From assembly GCA_021296235.1 (NCBI GenBank), contig JAGWAS010000007.1, positions 25,549 to 89,548 of the forward strand: 64,000 nt of DNA, in the 5' to 3' direction. Shown here one piece after another: positions 27,197-36,601 of this stretch (position 1 is its first letter; each line of letters opens with the position of its first letter). Under the pieces are notes generated by a model, which was given only the letters and a program-made list of their open reading frames with translations, did not search any database and was not told where the DNA came from. This DNA is from Paracoccaceae bacterium (GTDB taxonomy: Bacteria > Pseudomonadota > Alphaproteobacteria > Rhodobacterales > Rhodobacteraceae). A program made the translations under genes and the position numbers.

Positions 27197-28177
27197 CTAG
27201 CTGCCCTTCATCACGTCAAAAACGTCTCCAATGGTGACTGATCCTGCAGGTTGCGCAAGCACACCCGGAAGAGTTTCGTCGATGATCGCATTCCAACGAG
27301 CTCTTTCCTCGTCGCCAATCTCGATGAATTCCAACCCAGCCTCCTTGGCGATCTCAAGACCGCGCACTGTGGCGGCTGCATAGCCGTTTCCCCCACTCTC
27401 GGATAGAGATGCATCGGCAGCGGCATCAATCCAGGCACGCTGCTGGTCGGACATCCCATCATAAACATCCTTGTTGAGCAAAAGAACGAAAGCCGAGCCT
27501 GAGCCCGGAAACCAAGTGGTCAGATAGTTTGAAACTTCGTGAAGCTTGAAAGACCCAATCGCAGAAGGGTCAATGGCAATTGCATCAATCACGCCATTGG
27601 CCAAGTTCTGGTTTATCACACTGACAGGTTGCCCAACGGGGCTTGCGCCCAGTGCCTTAACGAAGGGCACCTGACCTGATGAAGTAACCCTAAGTTTCAG
27701 GCCCTGCAAATCTTCGAGTGTGCGGATGGGTTTGTCCTTCGTCAGAAGAATCGGAGGTGCATTCGCCCAAATTGCCAGAACCTTGGCGTTGTATTCGGCT
27801 TCAAGCATGCCACTCGCGCGCTGCAGCGCTGCCGTGCAACTGACCGGGTCAGAACACAGGCCCGGCAAATTGATAACGTTGGTCATTGGGAACACTTCGC
27901 CTGTGTAGCCGGGCAATGTGAAGATGATGTCCGCCACGCCATCCAACAGAATGGAGTATTGCTTGGGAGGAACCGAATTGAGTGCTCCGCCGGGAAACTG
28001 CTTGACTGTCAGCTCACCGCCGGAAACATCCGCCAGTTTCTCTGCAAATGGGGTAAAGACCGCTTTGTTCATCGGGTGCTTGGGACCCATGAAATACGCC
28101 AAGGACAGCTCGTCAGCACTCGCGACCCCGCCCAATCCAGTCATCAAGGCACTCACAAGCCCAAGAACTTTACGCAT
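27197..28177 (-). CDS. dctP: TRAP transporter substrate-binding protein
   Basis: A 326-residue periplasmic binding protein with a signal peptide (about residues 1-21, MRKVLGLVSALMTGLGGVASA). DctP features are LAYFMGPKHPMNKAVFTPFAEKL, the KPIRTLEDLQGLKLRV hinge with the family arginine that anchors the substrate carboxylate, and the C-terminal region with ARWNAIIDE. The ATG at 28177 has a GGGAGAAAG ribosome-binding site. It is the first gene of the accessory operon, with a good promoter about 100 bases upstream. Confidence 0.93.
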   Translation of the reverse strand: MRKVLGLVSALMTGLGGVASADELSLAYFMGPKHPMNKAVFTPFAEKLADVSGGELTVKQFPGGALNSVPPKQYSILLDGVADIIFTLPGYTGEVFPMTNVINLPGLCSDPVSCTAALQRASGMLEAEYNAKVLAIWANAPPILLTKDKPIRTLEDLQGLKLRVTSSGQVPFVKALGASPVGQPVSVINQNLANGVIDAIAIDPSAIGSFKLHEVSNYLTTWFPGSGSAFVLLLNKDVYDGMSDQQRAWIDAAADASLSESGGNGYAAATVRGLEIAKEAGLEFIEIGDEERARWNAIIDETLPGVLAQPAGSVTIGDVFDVMKGS

Positions 28178-28267
28178 TGGCTTTCTCCCTACTTTTGTCG
28201 GAACGCGATCAGGAAACATGAGGGGCACACGGAGTTGCCTTGTTTCCGACCGTTCCTCAATTCCTAA

Positions 28268-28306
28268 GATGTGTACAAATCCTAAAACCCTGAAGTGAAA
28301 TGTCAA
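28268..28306 (-). promoter_or_regulatory. Promoter with overlapping TGTACA palindrome upstream of dctP
   Basis: On the minus strand a TTGACA box (28306-28301) and TAGGAT (28284-28279) are 16 bases apart, a plausible sigma-70-type promoter reading toward dctP. Overlapping its -10 box and likely start site is the 14-base palindrome GATGTGTACAAATC (28268-28281, one mismatched pair), a shape used by GntR/FCD-type repressors. No regulator gene is nearby. This suggests substrate-controlled repression of the whole operon. Confidence 0.5.
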
Positions 28307-28693
28307 TCGCGCGAACTTCGTCTGCAGTTGCAGGCAGGACGTCGAATGGCCCGTTGCGGCCCATTTGGAATGAAAATTCCAATTCACGGAACCAAACGCA
28401 TTGGACGGCCGGTGTCCACAAAAATGCGTGGGATCAATGCCCGGCCTTGCCCAACACTGATCCCGAGCCGGGAACAATTGCATGCCGCAATGCCTGGCAC
28501 GCAATTTCTGGCGAGTGAAGTGTAAGATCTTGATGGGTCCGGAACCGGGGACATCAACTGCCATCTTTCGGCAATTTTTGGGCTTTCATGTGTCAGGATT
28601 GATGTTTAATTGTTCGCTGATTCCGAACCCGGTGCACCAGAGTTCATTCTCCCACCCGGAGGTGTCTCCGGAAGCAATTGGAGATTCTGCCCT
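28307..28693. other. Non-coding divergent gap upstream of trcR
   Basis: Between the dctP promoter region and trcR no gene is seen. The short open frames here have no recognisable motif. The trcR promoter should lie in this stretch but I cannot point to convincing boxes. Confidence 0.4.
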
Positions 28694-29350
28694 ATGGCAA
28701 ACAAACCAATTATGGCCACGGCGACAGCTGTGTGGCTGGTAGATAATTCTAGCCTGACCTTTCAGCAGATTGCGGATTTTTGTGGCCTGCATGAATTGGA
28801 GGTCCAGGGAATCGCCGATGGAGAGGTCGCCTCCGGCATTCTTGGATTTGATCCAATAACAAACAACCAGCTTGAGGCAGAGGAACTCAAGCGGGGTGAG
28901 GCGGATCCGGCACATGCATTGACCTTGAAGGAGGAGCCGGTTGAGGAGGGTCCAAAGAGAAGAAGGGGACCTCGCTATACGCCCCTTTCCAAGCGACAGG
29001 ACAGGCCAGCGGCGATCGCATGGCTTGTCAAGAATCATCCCGAGCTCTCGGAAGCGCAGATCATCTCGCTGGTCGGAACGACCAAGACGACAATTCATGC
29101 GGTTCAGGAAAGAACGCACTGGAACATCAACAACATTCAGCCCACCGACCCGGTCGCACTTGGGCTTTGCAAGCAAATTGAACTTGACGGAGCGGTCCGG
29201 GTTGCATTGGAGCGCAGCGGCAAGGATTCCGGTCAGCAGGAACCAGTCAAGGGCAAGGTGCTGGCGTCAGTTGACGAATCACTCAGTGCAGGGAAAACTC
29301 ACTCGACATTGGCCAACCTTGAGAGCTTCAAGCTTGACCCCAAGGCATGA
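28694..29350 (+). CDS. trcR: Cell-cycle transcriptional regulator TrcR (DUF1013)
   Basis: A 218-residue protein of the alphaproteobacterial DUF1013 family, named TrcR for its role in cell-cycle transcription. It begins MANKPIMATATAVWLVDNSS, with an HTH-like LTFQQIADFCGLHELEVQGIADGE at residues 20-44. A second HTH-like block, AIAWLVKNHPELSEAQIISLVGTTKTTI, lies in the middle, followed by a basic linker. ATG at 28694; the frame upstream is unsupported. This gene is one of the best taxonomic markers in the window. Confidence 0.92.
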   Translation: MANKPIMATATAVWLVDNSSLTFQQIADFCGLHELEVQGIADGEVASGILGFDPITNNQLEAEELKRGEADPAHALTLKEEPVEEGPKRRRGPRYTPLSKRQDRPAAIAWLVKNHPELSEAQIISLVGTTKTTIHAVQERTHWNINNIQPTDPVALGLCKQIELDGAVRVALERSGKDSGQQEPVKGKVLASVDESLSAGKTHSTLANLESFKLDPKA

Positions 29351-29401
29351 GCCGCATTCGGGAGTGCAGGATGCCCGGCATCGGTTGTGATGCGATTGAT
29401 G

Positions 29402-30202
29402 TCAGTGGACGGGTTCGCTGAACCTGTCGAGAAGTGAGCGTCCCCCGTCGACGCCTATTATCTGCCCGGTGATGAACCTGGCGGCACCAGAGACCAGAAA
29501 CTGCACCGCTTCCGCCACCTCTTCTGCATCCGCAATCCGGCCAAGCGGTGTTGCCGAGACGATCCGCGCTCGCATGTCGGGTGATTTTGCAATGGCTTCC
29601 TGCAGCCTGCCGCTCACCACAGAGCCGAATGAGACTGCGTTTACGGTAATTCGGTCGGCTGCAAGGGCGGCAGCCATGGATCTTGTCAGCTGCTCAAGTG
29701 CCGCACAGCTTACGGAATACTCCACCAGATCAGGATGGATGCGGTCGGCGGCAATGGAAGTGACATTCACAATTGAACCTATGGGTTCATTGGGACGCGT
29801 GCGCGGATGGGGTTGTTCTGTGAATTGACGCGCAACCATGCGGGAAATGCTGTAGTGCTGTCGCAGATTGTGGTCCAACATGTGATCAAGAACATTGAGC
29901 TTGATGTTGGCCTTGTCCGAAGTTCTCATTTCCCGACTGGCATTGACCAGGATGTCAACCCGGTCGAATCTGTCAACAGTCGCTGCAAGGAGGTTGCTTT
30001 GGGTGAGTTGCTCGCAAAGGTCACCCACAAAGCAATCCACATTGTCCATTGTGGAGTCGATTTCTGATCTCAGTTGCTTCGAATCGCGATCGGCAAACAT
30101 GACGTTTGTGCCCTGCTCGGCGAAGTGCCTTGCGATTGCAAGACCCACTCCGCTTGCCGCTCCGGTAACTATGGCGGTTCGTCGGTCTATGGCGTAGCTC
30201 AT
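29402..30202 (-). CDS. SDR family protein lacking the catalytic lysine
   Basis: A 266-residue short-chain dehydrogenase/reductase fold. The cofactor loop GAASGVGLAIARHF (15-28) and NVTSIA serine strand are present, and the tyrosine lies in VEYSVSCAALEQL. The YxxxK lysine is replaced by cysteine (Y-S-V-S-C; codon TGT). The C-terminal GQIIGVDGGRSLLDRF is typical. The nucleotide site looks intact, so it may bind NAD(P) without ordinary oxidoreductase activity. The next gene upstream, clpS, is on the same strand 118 bases away. Confidence 0.87.
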   Translation of the reverse strand: MSYAIDRRTAIVTGAASGVGLAIARHFAEQGTNVMFADRDSKQLRSEIDSTMDNVDCFVGDLCEQLTQSNLLAATVDRFDRVDILVNASREMRTSDKANIKLNVLDHMLDHNLRQHYSISRMVARQFTEQPHPRTRPNEPIGSIVNVTSIAADRIHPDLVEYSVSCAALEQLTRSMAAALAADRITVNAVSFGSVVSGRLQEAIAKSPDMRARIVSATPLGRIADAEEVAEAVQFLVSGAARFITGQIIGVDGGRSLLDRFSEPVH

Positions 30203-30284
30203 TCCCGGATTCTACCTGTGTTCTGAAAATGTTTGATTTGGCAATTCAAGCTCATGACGGAACGGGCTGCCTTCTTGCGCGGAC

Positions 30285-30318
30285 GGGAAGGGCATTGACG
30301 ACGTGATCGTCCTTTCCC
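30285..30318 (-). terminator. Hairpin directly after clpS
   Basis: GGGAAGGG (30285-30292) and CCTTTCCC (30311-30318) can form an 8-bp stem with one G-U pair, three bases after the clpS stop codon. There is no U-tract after it, so a factor-dependent or weak terminator is possible. Confidence 0.35.
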
Positions 30319-30320
30319 GC

Positions 30321-30671
30321 CTAATCCTTTTCAATTGTGCAGCGCAACGGATGTTCATGGTTGCGGGCAATTGCCATCACCTGCATTGCCTTGGTTTCAG
30401 CGATTTCATGGGTGAATACGCCGGCGACACCGACGCCCTTGTTGTGGATGTCCAACATCAGCGAGATCGCTCGTTCCCTCTGCATGAGAAACACCTGCTC
30501 AAGGACCGCAACAACAAACTCCATCGGCGTATAGTCGTCGTTGAGCAGGAGGACCCTGTACATCGGAGGGCGCTCGACCTTGTCCTTTGGTTTTGTCAGA
30601 ACCGACGTGCCGGCATCCTTGCCTGCGCCCGTCCCATCCTGTCCGTTGCTTCCAGCGGCGATGACCAACAA
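30321..30671 (-). CDS. clpS: ATP-dependent Clp protease adaptor protein ClpS
   Basis: Adaptor that delivers N-end-rule substrates to ClpAP. The core is clear: [20 protein letters not shown], the LEQVF helix, and the ligand-binding [19 protein letters not shown] segment. The start is uncertain. I place it at one of two adjacent TTG codons (30671/30668) preceded by an AGGAAG sequence, giving about 116 residues. A further TTG at 30737 would give 138. clpA is not adjacent. Confidence 0.9.
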   Translation of the reverse strand: MLVIAAGSNGQDGTGAGKDAGTSVLTKPKDKVERPPMYRVLLLNDDYTPMEFVVAVLEQVFLMQRERAISLMLDIHNKGVGVAGVFTHEIAETKAMQVMAIARNHEHPLRCTIEKD

Positions 30672-30743
30672 TCCAAACTTCCTGCAGCTGCCTCTTGAGC
30701 CCAAGGTCAATATAGTTGACAAGCTTGCAATTCGCAAAGTCGC

Positions 30744-31457
30744 ATGATGGGCATGTCCAAACTAACAGTCATCGGATTTGATGCAGACGACACTCTTTGG
30801 CAGAACGAGAAGTTCTTCCGGCTGACCGAGGCGGGCTTTACCAATCTGTTGTCCGAATACTCAACCTACAGCAACCTTCGGGAGGTGCTTCTTCAGACCG
30901 AGAGGATCAACCTCAAACGCTACGGATTCGGGATCAAGGGGTTTGTCCTTTCCATGATCGAAACCGCCATTGACGTTACCGAGGGACGGATTCCGGCGGC
31001 AGTCATTCAGCAGATTCTGGATCTGGGAAAGGAATTGCAAAATCATCCGATCGAATTGATGCCCGGTGTTGGCGATGTTGTTGAAGCGGTTGCCAGGAAA
31101 CACACAGTCGTGTTGATCACCAAGGGCGATTTACTTGATCAGGAACGCAAGCTTGCCCAATCCGGGCTCGGATCCATGTTTGATGGCGTGGAAATCGTCA
31201 GCGACAAAACGCCGGATGTTTATGAACGCACATTCCGTGAGCATGGTGATGGCCCCGAGAAGGCAATGATGGTTGGCAACTCGGTGAAATCGGATGTGGT
31301 CCCGGCACTGCAATCCGGAAGTTGGGCTGCTCTGGTCCCTCATGATCTCACCTGGGAACTCGAACACGCAGAAATTCCCGAACAACATCCACGATTCAGA
31401 AAGATGACCTGTCTCGGCGATTTGCCTGACCTGATTGAGCGCCTTCCCGCGAGCTAG
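30744..31457 (+). CDS. HAD-superfamily hydrolase
   Basis: A 237-residue haloacid-dehalogenase-type phosphatase. Motif I is [12 protein letters not shown] (nucleophile and acid aspartates), motif II is VLITKGD, and motif III/IV lies in [20 protein letters not shown]. An alpha-helical cap lies between motifs I and II. The substrate is unknown. Start could be ATG 30744 or 30753 ([10 protein letters not shown]). It is divergent from clpS. Confidence 0.88.
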   Translation: MMGMSKLTVIGFDADDTLWQNEKFFRLTEAGFTNLLSEYSTYSNLREVLLQTERINLKRYGFGIKGFVLSMIETAIDVTEGRIPAAVIQQILDLGKELQNHPIELMPGVGDVVEAVARKHTVVLITKGDLLDQERKLAQSGLGSMFDGVEIVSDKTPDVYERTFREHGDGPEKAMMVGNSVKSDVVPALQSGSWAALVPHDLTWELEHAEIPEQHPRFRKMTCLGDLPDLIERLPAS

Positions 31458-31670
31458 TTTGGGGTTCTTGGATCAGTGGGCAAGCCATCTTCAGCGCCAT
31501 GCCTCCAGTGCAATTGGCAACGCATCAAAATTCGGATTTCAATTTCAAAAAACTTTGTTATGCTGGTTACCCCCGCCAATGCCCGCAACGAAAATAAGAG
31601 GCATGGCACGAGGATTGAGTAGAGATGCTGCGGCAAGGTTGGTCGCGGCAAAGTTAGGAAAGGTACGGGT

Positions 31671-33032
31671 GTGACTCGGATTTTGTATTTTGCAATCGGT
31701 GCACTGTGGCGCAGTGCGGTGATTTGGTTGTTGGCCGCCTTGGTTGTCTCACTTTGGGCAACCGGATCCCTGGCTTCGAAATACGCGTCTGTGGTGATGG
31801 ACGCCAGAAACGGTAAGGTGCTTCATTCCAGGTATGGCGACAAGAGGCTCCACCCGGCATCTCTCACGAAGATGATGACGGTTTATCTGGCCATTCAAGC
31901 GGTTGAAAACGGCGAAATACCCATCGACCGAAAATTCAAGATTTCGAAATTCGCGGCAAGTGAGCCGGCGTCGAAAATGTACTACAGGCCCGGACAGCGG
32001 GTGTCGTTCCGACATCTTATGCGCGCCGCGGCGGTCAAGTCGGCAAATGATGCCGCCACCGCGATCGCCGAGGCGGTTGCAGGCAGCGAGAGGGCGTTTG
32101 CGACCCGAATGACCCAAACCGCTCGTTCAATGGGAATGATGAACACACAGTTCAAGAATGCGCACGGGCTGACCCAGCGAGGCCATTTCTCAACGGCGCG
32201 GGACATGTCGATCCTGGGCAGGCACATGATCTACGACTACCCCGAATACTATAACCTCTTTTCCCGAATTTCCACGAGGGTCAGTGCTGGAACCCTACGG
32301 AACACCAACCGGAACTTTCTTAGATCATACAGTGGGGCGGACGGGATCAAGACCGGCTACACTTCGCTTTCCGGGTTCAATTTGACTGCATCGGCAGAAC
32401 GCAAGGGAGTTCGGATCATCGTAACGGTGTTCGGTGGACGTTCGTCGAGAACCCGCAACCGGCATGTGGTCGAGTTGATGGACAAGGGCTTTGGTTTGGC
32501 AAGACGCAATGTCGCGGTGAACAAGCCGAAACTTCCGGCAATAGCATTCGGTAAAGTCGTTAGGGTGGATGTATCCGTTGATTCGGCGGAGCGTCGGCGT
32601 CGGCGACCAGGATTTGGCGGACGAACCCTGGCGATGGCAGTACTCAACGAGGTTACCGCCGGACAGCAGAGTGAAGGTGATGCCGATCCGTCAGAAATCC
32701 TTTCGGAACAGAGTGTTGATTCTTTCCCGCTCTTGTTTGGCCGACCCATGCGCCGACCCCTTTCAATTGCAGCCGACGGATTCGGAAATGTCGACGGCGG
32801 CATTTTGGGAGTCAGTGTTGGGAACTTTTCCAGCAAGAGCCAAGCATCGAACCAATTGTTCAGGACTGCGCTCGTTGATTTTGATTCACTTGCTGAGGCA
32901 ACCAGAACCGTGCGTGAACAAAATGGCAGGTATGTTGCGATGTTCGAGGGGATTTCGCTCTCAAATGCGAAGGTTGCGTGCGGAAGACTGCGTGCGCGGG
33001 AGATCGAGTGCAAGATAATTCGCATTCTCTGA
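31671..33032 (+). CDS. D-alanyl-D-alanine carboxypeptidase with C-terminal SPOR domain
   Basis: A low-molecular-weight penicillin-binding protein of 453 residues that trims peptidoglycan stem peptides. Motifs are S64-L-T-K67 (PASLTKMM), S124-A-N126 and IKTGYTSLSGFN. A membrane segment or signal lies at residues 13-36. The last 75 residues or so form a SPOR-type repeat that binds denuded glycan at the division site. GTG start with AGGAAAGG upstream. The SPOR fusion is a variant I recall from alphaproteobacteria. Confidence 0.92.
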   Translation: MTRILYFAIGALWRSAVIWLLAALVVSLWATGSLASKYASVVMDARNGKVLHSRYGDKRLHPASLTKMMTVYLAIQAVENGEIPIDRKFKISKFAASEPASKMYYRPGQRVSFRHLMRAAAVKSANDAATAIAEAVAGSERAFATRMTQTARSMGMMNTQFKNAHGLTQRGHFSTARDMSILGRHMIYDYPEYYNLFSRISTRVSAGTLRNTNRNFLRSYSGADGIKTGYTSLSGFNLTASAERKGVRIIVTVFGGRSSRTRNRHVVELMDKGFGLARRNVAVNKPKLPAIAFGKVVRVDVSVDSAERRRRRPGFGGRTLAMAVLNEVTAGQQSEGDADPSEILSEQSVDSFPLLFGRPMRRPLSIAADGFGNVDGGILGVSVGNFSSKSQASNQLFRTALVDFDSLAEATRTVREQNGRYVAMFEGISLSNAKVACGRLRAREIECKIIRIL

Positions 33033-33168
33033 TCCGCGCCATGTTGCCGCGTCAGGAAATTCTGCGGGCTGCGCAAACAACCTTACGGCTGCACTGCTTG
33101 AAGCAATCCATGTTGTTGATCGCACTGCGGCCAGAGCAAGGCATCCCATAAGGCCTCCGGAGGACAAC

Positions 33169-33861
33169 ATGAAGCGTTCGGAAATCAATTCGGCTATCCG
33201 TGCGGCAGAGGCGATGGTGGAATCACACTGCTTTTTCCTTCCTCCCTTGGCCAAGTGGAATCCAAAGGCTTGGTTGGCTCAAACACAGGATCTGACCGAA
33301 ATCAGGAACATCGGGCTGGGTTGGGACATCACCGATTTCGGCAAAGGTGATTTTGAGGCGGAAGGGCTTGTATTGTTTACGCTCAGGAACGGGCGGACCA
33401 ATTCCGATGGAACCGAATGCGGCGTTCCATACGCCGAAAAACTCCTGATTTCCCGCGCTGGGCAAGTTACCCTGATGCACTATCACAGACAGAAGACTGA
33501 AGACATAATCGTCCGCGCAGGTGCTCCGCTTGCCGTGAAGCTATTTCTGGTAGCCGATGGAGGCGATGTCGACCGGCAGAGCCCGGTGGAGGTCAGGCTG
33601 GACGGAATGCACCATGTTGTTGAGGCTGGAGGCACCATTCTTGTTGAGAGGGGAGCGTCAATCACGTTGGAGCCAGGTTGTGCCCATGAGTTTTGGGGAC
33701 ATGGCGGGGATTGTTTGATTGGTGAGGTCTCTTCGATCAATGATGACGTGTCCGACAATTACTTCTTTGAACCGATCTCAAGGTTTCCCGAGATTGAAGA
33801 GGACGAAGCACCATATAGACTCATCGTTCCCGACTACCTCGGGCTCAACCGCTTGGCATAA
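33169..33861 (+). CDS. D-lyxose/D-mannose ketol-isomerase (cupin type)
   Basis: A 230-residue cupin matching D-lyxose isomerase (PF07385): KRSEINSAIRAAEAM at the N-terminus, the ECGVPYAEKLLI strand, metal-binding LMHYHRQKTEDI and PGCAHEFWGHGGDCLIGEVSSINDD. The metal ligands (His-x-His, Glu and a later His) are present. ATG with a GGAGG ribosome-binding site. It interconverts D-lyxose and D-xylulose, or mannose and fructose. No sugar pathway gene is adjacent. Confidence 0.88.
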   Translation: MKRSEINSAIRAAEAMVESHCFFLPPLAKWNPKAWLAQTQDLTEIRNIGLGWDITDFGKGDFEAEGLVLFTLRNGRTNSDGTECGVPYAEKLLISRAGQVTLMHYHRQKTEDIIVRAGAPLAVKLFLVADGGDVDRQSPVEVRLDGMHHVVEAGGTILVERGASITLEPGCAHEFWGHGGDCLIGEVSSINDDVSDNYFFEPISRFPEIEEDEAPYRLIVPDYLGLNRLA

Positions 33862-33864
33862 GGG

Positions 33865-33902
33865 GTGCCGCACGGCGGCACTCAATTCCCATCTTTGAAT
33901 TG
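33865..33902. terminator. Tandem hairpins between convergent lyxose isomerase and yejF
   Basis: A perfect 7-bp hairpin GTGCCGC-ACG-GCGGCAC (33865-33881) is followed by a second, CAATTC/GAATTG with an 8-base loop (33883-33902). They fill nearly the whole 44-base gap between two convergent stop codons and probably end transcription in both directions. Confidence 0.5.
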
Positions 33903-33905
33903 GGT

Positions 33906-35495
33906 TCAGTTCACAAGGGCGGCGTTCAGCAAATTTCGGGTGTAGTCTGATTTTGGATTGCTGAACACTTCGTTGGCATCTCCTGCCTCAAGCACATCTC
34001 CCTGCTTCATCACCATTATGTTGTGGGCAAGTGCCTTTACGATCCTGAGATCATGGCTGATGAAGATATATGCCAAGCGGTATTTCTGCTGGAGATCTAG
34101 AAGCAGATCGACAATTTGTGCCTGAACCGTTCGATCAAGGGCGGAGGTTGGTTCATCAAGAATCACCAGCTTCGGACGCAAAATCATCGCCCGGGCGATA
34201 GCTATCCGCTGACGTTGGCCGCCGGAGAATTCGTGCGGATATCGATGCATCATCTCAGGGTCGATTCCAACTTCCGACAGTATCGCCGCAGTCATTCGCC
34301 GCCGCTCCGTGCCGTCGGATACTCCGTGCACATCCAAGCCCTCGGACACGATCCTTTCAACTGACATTCTTGGCGAAAGGGATCCGAACGGATCCTGAAA
34401 CACGACCTGCATGTCGCGGCGAACGATCTTGAGCTCGCCGCTTCTCAGATTCTGAAGTTCGCGGTCAAAGAATTTGATGCTTCCCTTTGAGGATACGAGG
34501 CGCAATGCCGCCAATGCCAAGGTGGTCTTTCCGGAACCGGATTCACCAACGATGCCGAGCGTTTCGCCGCGACGGATGGAAAAGGTTGCGGAATTGACCG
34601 CCTTAATGTGCCCAACGGTCCGGCGAAGCACGCCGCGCTGAACCGGGAACCAAATCCGAAGTTCTGACGTCTCCATGACTGTTTCGGCCCTGCGGCCACC
34701 TGCGGCAGGTCGACCAGAGGGTTCCGCCTCCAACAGCAGCTTGGTGTAGGGATGTTCTGGTGAATCGAACAGTTTCTCCTTGTCCCCGGATTCGACGACA
34801 CGGCCTTCCTTCATGACATAGACGCGGTCGGCCATGTGACGGACAATGCTAAGGTCATGGGTGATAAAGAGAAGGCTCATTCCGTGGCTGTCTTTGAGAT
34901 CCTTTAGCAGTTCCAAGATTTGCGCTTGGATGGTTACGTCGAGAGCGGTTGTGGGTTCGTCGGCAATGAGAAGGTCGGGGTTGTTTGCCAAGGCCATGGC
35001 AATCATGACGCGTTGCCGCTGTCCGCCTGAAAGGAGGTGAGGATAGGATTTCAGTCGAGCTTCAGGGTTGTCGATACCGGTGCTCGCAAGCAATTCGATG
35101 ATGCGCTGACGGGCCTTGGCGCCCTTAAGATCCTGATGCAGTGAAAGGCTCTCTCCGATCTGCTTTTCGAGCGTGTGAAGCGGGTTGAGGGAGATCATCG
35201 GTTCCTGGAAAATGAAACTGATGTCGTTGCCGCGCAGTCGCCGCAGCGTTACCGGGTCGGCACCGACCATCTCCTGACCCTTGTAGGTGATGGATCCCGA
35301 CACCTCGGAATTCTCCGGAAGTAACCCGACGGTCGACAGTGCGGTTACAGATTTCCCCGACCCGGATTCACCGACGATGGCCACGGTTTCGCCGTTGTGG
35401 ATTTCAAGATCGACATTCCGGACTGCTTTGGTTTCGACTCCGTCGTGAAAGAACGAAACGGACAAATCACTTGCTTTCAGAAGGGTGCTCATCAC
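33906..35495 (-). CDS. yejF: Peptide ABC transporter ATP-binding protein YejF
   Basis: A 529-residue protein with two complete ABC ATPase domains. The first has [13 protein letters not shown] and [15 protein letters not shown], the second [13 protein letters not shown] and [15 protein letters not shown], each with a Walker B (LLIADEP and LVILDEP). It energises the YejBE peptide importer, known in enterobacteria for microcin C uptake. It overlaps yejE by 4 bases. Confidence 0.94.
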   Translation of the reverse strand: MMSTLLKASDLSVSFFHDGVETKAVRNVDLEIHNGETVAIVGESGSGKSVTALSTVGLLPENSEVSGSITYKGQEMVGADPVTLRRLRGNDISFIFQEPMISLNPLHTLEKQIGESLSLHQDLKGAKARQRIIELLASTGIDNPEARLKSYPHLLSGGQRQRVMIAMALANNPDLLIADEPTTALDVTIQAQILELLKDLKDSHGMSLLFITHDLSIVRHMADRVYVMKEGRVVESGDKEKLFDSPEHPYTKLLLEAEPSGRPAAGGRRAETVMETSELRIWFPVQRGVLRRTVGHIKAVNSATFSIRRGETLGIVGESGSGKTTLALAALRLVSSKGSIKFFDRELQNLRSGELKIVRRDMQVVFQDPFGSLSPRMSVERIVSEGLDVHGVSDGTERRRMTAAILSEVGIDPEMMHRYPHEFSGGQRQRIAIARAMILRPKLVILDEPTSALDRTVQAQIVDLLLDLQQKYRLAYIFISHDLRIVKALAHNIMVMKQGDVLEAGDANEVFSNPKSDYTRNLLNAALVN

Positions 35496-36601
35496 TTGAA
35501 CGTCTTTCTGGGATCAAAGGCATCACGCACGCCCTCAAAGATGAAAACCAGGAGCGAGAGCATTATTGCAAAGGTCATGAAAGCAGAAATGCCGAGCCAC
35601 GGTGCCTGCAGGTTTTGCTTGGCTTGAAGTGTTAGCTCACCCAGGGAAGGTGCTTTGGACGGCAATCCGAATCCAAGAAAATCGAGTGTTGCAAGCGCAC
35701 CGATCGTTCCGGTTACGATGAATGGAAGGAAAGTCAGGGTGGCCACCATGGCATTGGGAAGGACATGACGAAACATGATAAGAGAATTGGAAACGCCAAG
35801 CGCCCGCGCCGCCCGCACATACTCGAAGTTTCTGGCGCGCAGACATTCTGCTCTTACCACGCCGACCAATGCAATCCAGCCGAAGATCGTCATAAGAATC
35901 ACAAGCAGCCAAAAGTCCATTTGCCAAATCGCAGCGACAATAATGATGATGTACAGTGACGGGGTTGCCCCCCAAACCTCAATCAGGCGTTGGAAGAAAA
36001 GGTCAATCAGGCCACCAAAATATCCCTGAATGACACCTGCGGAAATTCCAAGGACCGATGTGGCAACTGTAACAACGATTGTGAACAGGACGGACAATCT
36101 GAATCCGTAAATTACACGGGCCAACACGTCGCGCGCAGTGTCGTCCGTGCCCAGCCAATGGTCGGAATCCGGTGAGGACGGTGCCGCCCGCCCGATGTCG
36201 TTTATGGTGTCAAAGGAGTAGGGGATGAGCGGCCACAAGATCCAACCGCGCTCAATTTTGGTGCCGTCGATTTCGCCGTCTCCGGCATCTTCGATTGTGC
36301 CCTCTGGATCATCCCAACAGGCCTCCAAGCCGCCTGAGATTACCAAGCATTGAACTTCGATGTCCCGGTACACCGCTTCAGTCTTGAAGTCGCCGCCAAA
36401 GGCCGTTTCGGGATAGAACCGAAAAATGGGTGTGAAGAAATCGCCTCGATACTTCAACAGCAATGGCCTGTCGTTTGCCACAAATTCAGCAAACAGCGTA
36501 AATCCAAACAGGGCAGCAAATATGATCAGCGACCAGTAGGCTCTCCTGTTGGTCCGGAAGTTACGCCATCTGCGGCGCGCAAGCGGGGACATGATGATCA
36601 T
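35492..36601 (-). CDS. yejE: Peptide ABC transporter permease YejE
   Basis: A 369-residue permease with an N-terminal helix (about 24-42), a periplasmic loop typical of YejE ([20 protein letters not shown]), [18 protein letters not shown], and the DppC-like EAA loop region [18 protein letters not shown]. It overlaps yejB as ATGA and yejF by 4 bases, so the operon is tightly coupled. It looks intact. Confidence 0.93.
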   Translation of the reverse strand: MIIMSPLARRRWRNFRTNRRAYWSLIIFAALFGFTLFAEFVANDRPLLLKYRGDFFTPIFRFYPETAFGGDFKTEAVYRDIEVQCLVISGGLEACWDDPEGTIEDAGDGEIDGTKIERGWILWPLIPYSFDTINDIGRAAPSSPDSDHWLGTDDTARDVLARVIYGFRLSVLFTIVVTVATSVLGISAGVIQGYFGGLIDLFFQRLIEVWGATPSLYIIIIVAAIWQMDFWLLVILMTIFGWIALVGVVRAECLRARNFEYVRAARALGVSNSLIMFRHVLPNAMVATLTFLPFIVTGTIGALATLDFLGFGLPSKAPSLGELTLQAKQNLQAPWLGISAFMTFAIMLSLLVFIFEGVRDAFDPRKTFK

